A stretch of 64,000 nucleotides of DNA, from assembly GCF_900156695.1 (NCBI RefSeq), contig NZ_FTOM01000004.1, positions 62,001 to 126,000 of the forward strand, given 5' to 3'. Position 1 is the stretch's first letter. Every line of letters begins with the position of its first letter. This document shows positions 58,015 through 64,000 of the stretch, in pieces. The position numbers were made by a program, and so were the translations under genes. Origin of the DNA: Phaeovulum vinaykumarii. GTDB taxonomy: Bacteria > Pseudomonadota > Alphaproteobacteria > Rhodobacterales > Rhodobacteraceae. Below the pieces are notes generated by a model, which did not search any database, was not told where the DNA came from, and saw nothing but the letters and a program-made list of their open reading frames with translations.

Positions 58015-58662
58015 TCAGGACGCGTCGGCCTCGCCACCCAGCGCCACAATCAACTCTGCCGCCCGCCGGCGCAAGTCCGGCGTCACATCGGCACTGGCCA
58101 ATATCTCGCGCGCCAGGGTGATCGCCGCGTCGGGACGCTCCGCCTCCACCAGCGCCAGCGCCTGCTGCTCCAGCGCCAGAAGGCGATAGGGCGCGCCCGC
58201 CTGCGCCAGCCCCGCCAGCGCCGCGTCGCGCTCGGCCGGGGCGAGATCGGGCCCGGCCACGATCACCGCCTTGAGACGTGCCAGCTGCCGCAGGCTCTCG
58301 GGCTGGGCGGGATCGTCCGCCACCGCCTCGAGCAAAGCACGCGCCGCCGCGCGGTCACCCGCCTCGATGCGATCGGCCGCAAGCAGAAGCTTGCGGATGC
58401 CGTCGCGCGCGCCCGTCGCCGCAATCGCCTCGAGCGCGGCACCGGGATCGGCGTCGGCGGAAACCGCCCCCAGGACGGCATCACCGAAGGCCCGCGCCTC
58501 GGCGTCATTGCGCGCGCGCTGCCATTCCAGAAACGCCGCCGCGCCGACGATGCCGACAATGCCCGCGATCCCGATCCAGCCATAGCGGCGGAACAGCGCA
58601 AACAGCTTGTCGCGGCGAACTTCCTCGCTCACTTCCTCGATGAAGCTGTCGGTCTCGCTCAT
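58015..58662 (-). CDS. YfgM-like TPR protein, SecYEG accessory
   Basis: This is a 215-residue protein started at MSETDSFIEEVSEEV (58662). A cytoplasmic acidic start, one membrane helix (about 28-48) and a periplasmic helical TPR-like region (A-R-A-L-L-E-A-V-A-D-D-P, then two or three more repeats) match the YfgM/DUF2133 family. In Escherichia coli YfgM joins the SecYEG translocon to periplasmic chaperones. The neighbours bamB and der are the same as in that organism. Confidence 0.8.
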   Translation of the reverse strand: MSETDSFIEEVSEEVRRDKLFALFRRYGWIGIAGIVGIVGAAAFLEWQRARNDAEARAFGDAVLGAVSADADPGAALEAIAATGARDGIRKLLLAADRIEAGDRAAARALLEAVADDPAQPESLRQLARLKAVIVAGPDLAPAERDAALAGLAQAGAPYRLLALEQQALALVEAERPDAAITLAREILASADVTPDLRRRAAELIVALGGEADAS

Positions 58663-58998
58663 CGTCCCCTCCGCACAGGCTCCCGGGCGGCACGCATGCC
58701 CCCGGCCGGGGCGCCTGCGCGCGCTCTCGGGGGTCGTCATAACCGCAAATCACGCCCGGCCACAAGCCGTTACCACCGCCCGCGCCGCGCCGCGATCCCG
58801 CCGCGGGAGGGGCCGACCGAGCCTGGCGTTTCCCCACGTTCCGGGGGATCGGCGCGCCGAAAGGACAGGCGCGTGGGGATAGGCGGTTTGGAATAGGCGG
58901 GGGGGGGCAAGGGGGCCCCGCCCCCGGCGGCCCGGCGCCCCTCGATGGGGCGGCGGGACGCTCCCCCCTTTGCCCCGCCCCTTTTTCAGGCCCCCTTC

Positions 58999-60828
58999 TC
59001 AGGCGACATCTTCCTCGGCCGACTGGCGCGCCCACATCGCGGCATAGCGGCCGCCCTGCGCCAGAAGCGCCTCGTGGCGGCCCTGCTCGACGATACGCCC
59101 CTGCTCCATCACCACGATCAGATCGGCATCGACGATGGTCGACAGCCGGTGCGCGATGGTCAGCACCGTGCGCCCCTTGCCCATCGCCTTCAGGCTGACC
59201 TGGATGTCGCGCTCGGTCTGCGTGTCCAGCGCCGAGGTCGCCTCGTCCAGAAGCAGGATCGGCGGGTTCTTCAGAAGCGTGCGCGCAATCCCCACGCGCT
59301 GCTTCTCGCCCCCCGACAGCTTGAGCCCGCGCTCGCCCACCGTGGTGTCATAGCCCTCGGGCAGGCTCATCACGAAATCATGGATCCTCGCGGCCCGCGC
59401 GGCGGCCTCAATCTCGTCCTGGGTGGCGTCGTCGCGGCCATAGGCGATGTTGTAGCGGATGGTGTCGTTGAACAGAACCGTATCCTGCGGCACGATCCCG
59501 ATGGCGGCATGCAGGCTGTCCTGGGTGATCGCGCGCAGATCCTGCCCGTCGATGCGCACGGCGCCCCCGGTCACGTCATAGAAGCGGAACAGAAGCCGAC
59601 CGATGGTCGATTTCCCCGCCCCCGAGGGCCCGACCAGCGCCACCTTCTGCCCCGGCTCGACGGTCAGCGAGAAGCCCCGCAGGATCGGACGCGCCGCATC
59701 ATAGCCAAAGGCCACATCGTCGAATTCGATCCGCCCGCCCGAAACCGCCAGCGGCTTGGCGTCGGGGGCATCCTGGATCTCGGCGGGCTGGTGCAGCAGG
59801 TCGAACATCTCGCCCATGTCGGTCAGCGACTGGCGGATCTCGCGGTAGACCGTGCCCAGAAAGCCCAGCGGCATGGTGATCTGGATCATGTAGGCGTTGA
59901 CCATGACGAAATCGCCCACCGTCAACTGGCCCGCCTGCACGCCCTGCGCCGCCATCACCATGACCGCGACCAGCCCCGCGGTGATGATCATCGACTGCCC
60001 GAAGTTCAGCACCGCCAGCGATTGCCCGGTGCGCACCGCATAGCCTTCATAGCGGCGCATCGAGGCGTCATAACGTTCGGCCTCGCGCGTTTCGGCGTTG
60101 AAATACTTGACGGTTTCATAGTTCAGCAGGCTGTCGATGGCCTTCTGGTTGGCCTCGGTGTCCTGCTCGTTCATCCGCCGCCGGATCTGCACCCGCCATT
60201 CGGTGACGCGGAAGGTGAAGGTCACATAGGCCCAGATCGTGGCCACCACGACCGCCATGTACCACAGGTTGAAGACCGCCGCGAAGATGATCGCCACCAG
60301 CGTCAGCTCGAGCGCCAGCGGCCCGATCGAGAACAGCATGAAGCGCAGAAGGAAATCCACGCCCTTGACGCCGCGTTCGATGATGCGCGACAGCCCGCCG
60401 GTCTTGCGGGTGATGTGATAGCGCAGGCTCAGCCTGTGAATATGCGAAAAGGTCTCGAGCGCCAGCGCCCGCAGCGCGCGCTGCGACACCCGCACGAAGA
60501 GCGCGTCGCGCAATTCGCCAAAGCCCACCGTCATCAGCCGCGCCAGCCCATAGGCCAGCGTCAGCCCCACCGCCCCCAGCATCAGGAGCGTCTCGCCCGA
60601 GGGCGCCTCGCCCGCCAGCGCATCGACCGCCGCCTTGTAGAGGAAGGGCGTCGAGACCGACACGATCTTGGCCGCCAGAAGCGCCAGCATCGCCAGCACG
60701 ACGCGCTTCTTCACCCAGGGCGCATCCTCGGGCCAGAGGTAGGGCACCACCGAACGGATCGTGCGCAGGCTGCGTGCACGTTCGTCAGAGGTGACGGGGC
60801 CCGAACGGGTGATCTGGCTGGGCGGCAT
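58999..60828 (-). CDS. ATM1-type ABC transporter (exporter)
   Basis: This is a 609-residue half-transporter started at 60828 (MPPSQITRSGPV). Six membrane helices (about 45-320), including Y-F-N-A-E-T-R-E-A-E-R-Y typical of ATM1, then the ATPase with Walker A G-P-S-G-A-G-K-S-T near 398, signature L-S-G-G-E-K-Q-R near 500 and Walker B I-L-L-L-D-E-A-T. Bacterial Atm1 exports glutathione adducts and helps with heavy metals or Fe-S precursors. It is alone in its transcript. Confidence 0.92.
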   Translation of the reverse strand: MPPSQITRSGPVTSDERARSLRTIRSVVPYLWPEDAPWVKKRVVLAMLALLAAKIVSVSTPFLYKAAVDALAGEAPSGETLLMLGAVGLTLAYGLARLMTVGFGELRDALFVRVSQRALRALALETFSHIHRLSLRYHITRKTGGLSRIIERGVKGVDFLLRFMLFSIGPLALELTLVAIIFAAVFNLWYMAVVVATIWAYVTFTFRVTEWRVQIRRRMNEQDTEANQKAIDSLLNYETVKYFNAETREAERYDASMRRYEGYAVRTGQSLAVLNFGQSMIITAGLVAVMVMAAQGVQAGQLTVGDFVMVNAYMIQITMPLGFLGTVYREIRQSLTDMGEMFDLLHQPAEIQDAPDAKPLAVSGGRIEFDDVAFGYDAARPILRGFSLTVEPGQKVALVGPSGAGKSTIGRLLFRFYDVTGGAVRIDGQDLRAITQDSLHAAIGIVPQDTVLFNDTIRYNIAYGRDDATQDEIEAAARAARIHDFVMSLPEGYDTTVGERGLKLSGGEKQRVGIARTLLKNPPILLLDEATSALDTQTERDIQVSLKAMGKGRTVLTIAHRLSTIVDADLIVVMEQGRIVEQGRHEALLAQGGRYAAMWARQSAEEDVA

Positions 60829-61274
60829 GGCTGATCCTTGCGAGAACTGAACGGCTATGGCTGCGCGGCAATGGCGAAACGGGCCGGGCGGGCCTTGGCT
60901 CTGTCGGGTGGAGCCGCCCGCGCCGGAACCCGGCCCTTTGCGCCGGAGCGGCGGCACCTTAGACGCGGCGGCCCCCAAGCGCCAGAGCCAATGCCCGCCG
61001 CTGGTGCACCAGATGACCGCCCCGCAGGCGCGCGGGCGCAGACGCCGATCTTGCAGGACTTTCGCGGCCGAAACGGGTGCGATCGGGGAAATTTCCGGGC
61101 GCGCCGGCCACGCGTTGGCGCCAGGAGCGGCGCGCAGGTTCGCAAGAGAAGAGAGGGCCCCGGAGGTGGCGCCCCGGAGACGCCCCCCTCCCCGGAGACG
61201 GCGCCCGAATGGGGCGTCCCCGACGGCGCCCCGGCGGGAAAGGGGCATGCGGCCCCTTCCCCACGCGGCCCCGA
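60829..61274. other. Non-coding GC-rich gap
   Basis: About 450 bases lie between the start of the ATM1-type gene and the end of the TDT gene. No frame here shows a credible start or motif. The part next to 60829 should contain the promoter of the ABC gene; nothing else stands out. Confidence 0.5.
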
Positions 61275-62318
61275 TCATTCGGGGTGGCAGATCTCGTGGC
61301 GCAGGATCGCCACCAGCGTGCGCACCACCAGCGTCACGATCAGCACCGCCAGCACCGCCAGAAGCCCGGTGGCGATCATCAGATGCGGCTGGGAATGCAC
61401 CGTCTCGGCGTAAAGGAAGCTGGCGATGGTCAGCGCCGCAACCGGGAAGCTGAGCGCCCAGAAGGACAGCGCGAAGGGCAGCCGCAGAATGCGCGGAAGC
61501 TGCACCACCACCAGCGCGGCAAAGACATAGCCGATGCTCAGCAGCACATGAGCGAAGGCGTCCACGCCCGCATGCATCCCCACCGCGCCCGGCGTCACCG
61601 GCGCCACGCCATGCAGGCGCATCCAGGCGATGAAGGCCACCGCCGGCGGCGCGATCATGATGACGAAGGTCGGTTGCAGACGGCCCGGCAGCGGATCGTG
61701 GAAGATCAGCCGGTTGAAGACCAGCGTCAGCAGCACCAACCAGAACATCATCCCGGCCGAGAAGAACAGCCACGAGATCTCCATATAGCCCAGCGGCGCC
61801 CCCGCCACCGGGACGATCACGTTGCCGACGGCCGGGATGAACCACGCCGGGTTGAGATGGCCGTGCTGGAACGACCGCGTGCCGATCCAGCCCGAGATCA
61901 CCGCCAGCGTCAGCACGCCCTGAAGCACGGTGCCTGCCCACCAGGCCATCTCGGCCAGCGGCCGCGAGACGCTCATCAGCGCGGTGGCGATGATCAGGAT
62001 CGACACCGAGAAGGTCGGGAAGAAGGCCAGCCGCACCGGGTGGTGCCATTCGCCCGAGACGGCCTTGGGATGCAGCAACGCCTTGAGAAGGTAGACCAGC
62101 GCCACCAGGCCGAAGACGCCCAGCGTCGCATAGAGCGCGTATTGGAAGGGCTGCATGCCCAGACCCAGCGGCGCCGCGCCGGCCTTGAGCGCCAGCGTGA
62201 AGCCCCCAAGCCCCATCGAGGTGGCAAAGAAGGTGATCGGAAAATGCTTCAGCCGCGACTCGTGGGCTGCGGCGTCCGGGGCGCCCGCGGGGGACGCCGA
62301 TGCGGCAGGTTGGCTCAT
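61275..62318 (-). CDS. TDT/SLAC1-family transporter
   Basis: This is a 347-residue protein with ten predicted membrane helices, started at MSQPAASASPAG (62318). Segments H-F-P-I-T-F-F-A-T-S-M-G-L-G-G-F and H-L-N-P-A-W-F-I-P-A-V-G-N are characteristic of the TehA/SLAC1/Mae1 family. Members export tellurite, malate, chloride or sulfite. Because it follows a sulfide:quinone oxidoreductase gene, export of sulfite or a related sulfur anion is the most reasonable guess. Confidence 0.85.
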   Translation of the reverse strand: MSQPAASASPAGAPDAAAHESRLKHFPITFFATSMGLGGFTLALKAGAAPLGLGMQPFQYALYATLGVFGLVALVYLLKALLHPKAVSGEWHHPVRLAFFPTFSVSILIIATALMSVSRPLAEMAWWAGTVLQGVLTLAVISGWIGTRSFQHGHLNPAWFIPAVGNVIVPVAGAPLGYMEISWLFFSAGMMFWLVLLTLVFNRLIFHDPLPGRLQPTFVIMIAPPAVAFIAWMRLHGVAPVTPGAVGMHAGVDAFAHVLLSIGYVFAALVVVQLPRILRLPFALSFWALSFPVAALTIASFLYAETVHSQPHLMIATGLLAVLAVLIVTLVVRTLVAILRHEICHPE

Positions 62319-62517
62319 GGTTTCCTCGTCGATCCTAATCCTTGGGCGTGACCGCCCGATGGGGTCATTCGGGCGTTCCCGCCCATTTGGTGCAGTCGGG
62401 CGGCAGCGCCGCCCTTCAAAAGGCCACCCCCGGAGACTGCGCACGCGCTCCGGGGGTGGATCTGCCGCGGGCCGGACCCGCTTGCCCGGCCCGCGGCAGC
62501 GTGGAGAGGGACAGCCC

Positions 62518-62877
62518 TCAGGTCTTGGCGCGGGGGGCGTGGCCCAGGATCGCCTGGGCGGTATAGCTCAGCAGCGTCAGCCCGCCGCCCCCCGCCAGCG
62601 CGATCCAGGCGATCACGATCCAGTCGATCGGCCCGCCAATATCGGCCAGATGCGAATTGGTGAACCACAGCACGAACCACACCGCCGCCACCGCGCCCAG
62701 GGGGGCCGTGATCTCGGCCCGCACCAGCCAGCGTGAGGCGATGCCGCGGTCGCGGATCAGCACGGCCACGAAGGCCACGGTGATGATCCCCGAGATCACC
62801 ACCAGCGACCAGAACAGGCCGCGGCCATAGATTTCCTCGAAGACCGCGATCAGCGTCGCAAGGGTCAATTCCTTCAT
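62518..62877 (-). CDS. DUF5368-type small membrane protein
   Basis: This is a 119-residue protein with three hydrophobic helices, starting MKELTLATLIAVFEEIYG. The pattern F-W-S-L-V-V-I-S-G, then L-I-R-D-R-G, fits the uncharacterised DUF5368 proteins. It lies 18 bases after the sulfide:quinone oxidoreductase gene and is therefore cotranscribed with it. Role unknown; a membrane partner of the oxidoreductase or channel is possible. Confidence 0.75.
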   Translation of the reverse strand: MKELTLATLIAVFEEIYGRGLFWSLVVISGIITVAFVAVLIRDRGIASRWLVRAEITAPLGAVAAVWFVLWFTNSHLADIGGPIDWIVIAWIALAGGGGLTLLSYTAQAILGHAPRAKT

Positions 62878-62895
62878 GTCGTTGTCCTTTCGCGC

Positions 62896-64000
62896 TCAGG
62901 CCAGGCCGCGCAGCATCGCGTTGTAGGTCGGCTTCAGGGCGATTTCCTTCATCAGCCACGAGATCCACAATTCCTCGAGCGGGGAGATCACCCCCGGGAA
63001 GGACGGCGTCAGGTTATTCTCATAGTCGAATTCGACCAGCATCGCACGCCCGATGCGTGTGATCATCGGACAGGAGGTATAGCCGTTGTAGACCGCGGTG
63101 CCGGCGCGGCCGTTGATGTCGGCGACCAGGTGATCCTCGACCACCGGCACCTGCCACTTGACCGAAGCCGCGGTCTTGCCCTTGGGCACGCCCGCCACAT
63201 CGCCCACGGCGAAGATGTTGGCATAGCGGCGGTGGCGCAGGGTCTCGGGGTCGACCTCGGCCCAGCCCTGATCGACCCATCGGTCGGCCCAGGACAGGCC
63301 CGCATCGCGGATCACCTGCGGCGCGCGCATCGGCGGGATGACGTTGATGAAGTCGAAATCCAGAACCTTGCGGCCCTCGGGGGTGTCGTAATGAGCCTGA
63401 CGGGCGCCGGCATCCACGCCGCGCAGCACATGGTGCCAGCGCGTGTCCACGCCGCGTTCGCGGAAGAGCAGCTTGACCTTCTCGTTGACGATCGGCACCG
63501 AGAACAGAGTGTCGTTATGCGCGGTATAGATCACCTGCGAGGTATCGCGGTGCTCCTTGCGGCGCAGGTAATCGTCGGTAATGAAGGTATATTTCAGCGG
63601 CGCCCCGGCGCATTTCATCTCGGTCGCGGGACGGCCGAAAAGCCCGATGCCGCCCTTGTCGGTGAAATTGTCCATCGCCTTCCAGGTGGCCGCGGCCTCC
63701 TCGGGGCCGGCATAGACCGCGCCGATCCCGTTGGCGCCCACCTGCGATTTCTCGAAGCCCTCGACCGCGTCCCAATCCAGCACCATCCCGCAGGCCAGCA
63801 CCAGATAATCATACTCCAGCACCTCGCCGCCGGTGGTGGTCACGCGGCGGGCATCGGGGTCGATGGCGGCCGCGCCCTCGTTGACCCAGCGCGCCGCGGA
63901 GGGCAGCCATTCCCCCGTGCGCGAGACCGAATAGCCCGACGGCTTGAGCCCCGCAGCAATCAGCGTGAAGCCCGGCTGATACCAATGCTGGGCACGCCCG
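62896..64000 (-). CDS. sqr: Sulfide:quinone oxidoreductase (partial, runs off the right edge)
   Basis: The visible part has 367 residues; the N-terminus is beyond the window. The reading frame from 64000 begins R-A-Q-H-W-Y-Q-P-G-F-T-L-I-A-A-G, a segment typical of SQR just after the FAD site. Two cysteines with strong family context, in M-K-C-A-G-A-P and Y-T-S-C-P-M-I, form the redox pair, and F-A-V-G-D-V-A-G is the second FAD contact. The sequence is closest to the type II (eukaryote-like SQOR) group. It oxidises sulfide to sulfane sulfur and passes electrons to quinone. First gene of the operon with DUF5368 and TDT genes. Confidence 0.9.
   Translation of the reverse strand, partial: GRAQHWYQPGFTLIAAGLKPSGYSVSRTGEWLPSAARWVNEGAAAIDPDARRVTTTGGEVLEYDYLVLACGMVLDWDAVEGFEKSQVGANGIGAVYAGPEEAAATWKAMDNFTDKGGIGLFGRPATEMKCAGAPLKYTFITDDYLRRKEHRDTSQVIYTAHNDTLFSVPIVNEKVKLLFRERGVDTRWHHVLRGVDAGARQAHYDTPEGRKVLDFDFINVIPPMRAPQVIRDAGLSWADRWVDQGWAEVDPETLRHRRYANIFAVGDVAGVPKGKTAASVKWQVPVVEDHLVADINGRAGTAVYNGYTSCPMITRIGRAMLVEFDYENNLTPSFPGVISPLEELWISWLMKEIALKPTYNAMLRGLA

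Overview
The window looks like the chromosome of an alphaproteobacterium of the Rhodobacteraceae/Paracoccaceae type, probably a purple non-sulfur, nitrogen-fixing marine relative such as Rhodovulum; the species cannot be fixed from sequence alone. The clues are very high GC, a circularly permuted two-piece tmRNA, an SspB-alpha protein, the comEC/gltX/gltA and mreBCD-mrdA-rodA arrangements, cowN (nitrogenase protection from CO) and a sulfide:quinone oxidoreductase operon.

Bases 1 to about 18,300 are accessory. From the left edge to 8.4 kb a leftward train of short, overlapping genes encodes a phage-like DNA module: a Cas4/RecB-type PD-(D/E)XK nuclease, a RecA-like (Sak4-type) ATPase, a putative ssDNA-binding-type protein, a sigma-like factor and several unknowns. 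At its head lies an unrecognised two-gene pair (7166-8404 and 6268-7197) preceded by an exact alphaproteobacterial LexA (SOS) box. A divergent four-gene operon (8564-10948) carries a large serine recombinase. Next is a complete type IC restriction-modification operon, hsdM-hsdS-hsdR, on the minus strand. Its hsdS is split by a 7-bp tandem repeat lying exactly between the two target-recognition halves, and it carries a second, in-frame 12-bp spacer repeat; this looks like a phase-variable specificity switch. An orphan Phd-type antitoxin and a divergent GIY-YIG nuclease precede hsdM. The island ends next to a tRNA-Ser(GCU).

From 18.3 kb on the sequence is mostly core. An internally deleted IS5-type transposase is followed by a secreted RTX protein with a GH5-like domain, a patatin phospholipase, and a CO-response unit: a CooA-like heme regulator, a perfect CooA box and cowN. 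The permuted tmRNA gene lies beside sspB, so the tag-adding RNA and the adaptor for tagged proteins are neighbours. comEC, gltX, gltA, trxC and the glycine-cleavage operon gcvT-gcvH-gcvP under a tandem glycine riboswitch follow.

The right part holds an NDH-2-like dehydrogenase fused to a cyclic-nucleotide-binding domain, the rod-shape operon mreB-mreC-mreD-mrdA-rodA with a ghrA-like gene, a lone Fe(3+)-type ABC permease, rpsB-tsf, der with a hydrolase/membrane fusion, bamB with a YfgM-like gene, an ATM1-type exporter, and a sulfide-oxidation operon (sulfide:quinone oxidoreductase, a DUF5368-type membrane protein, a TDT/SLAC1 channel) that runs off the right edge. Most long open frames antisense to these genes are GC-driven shadows and are not listed.
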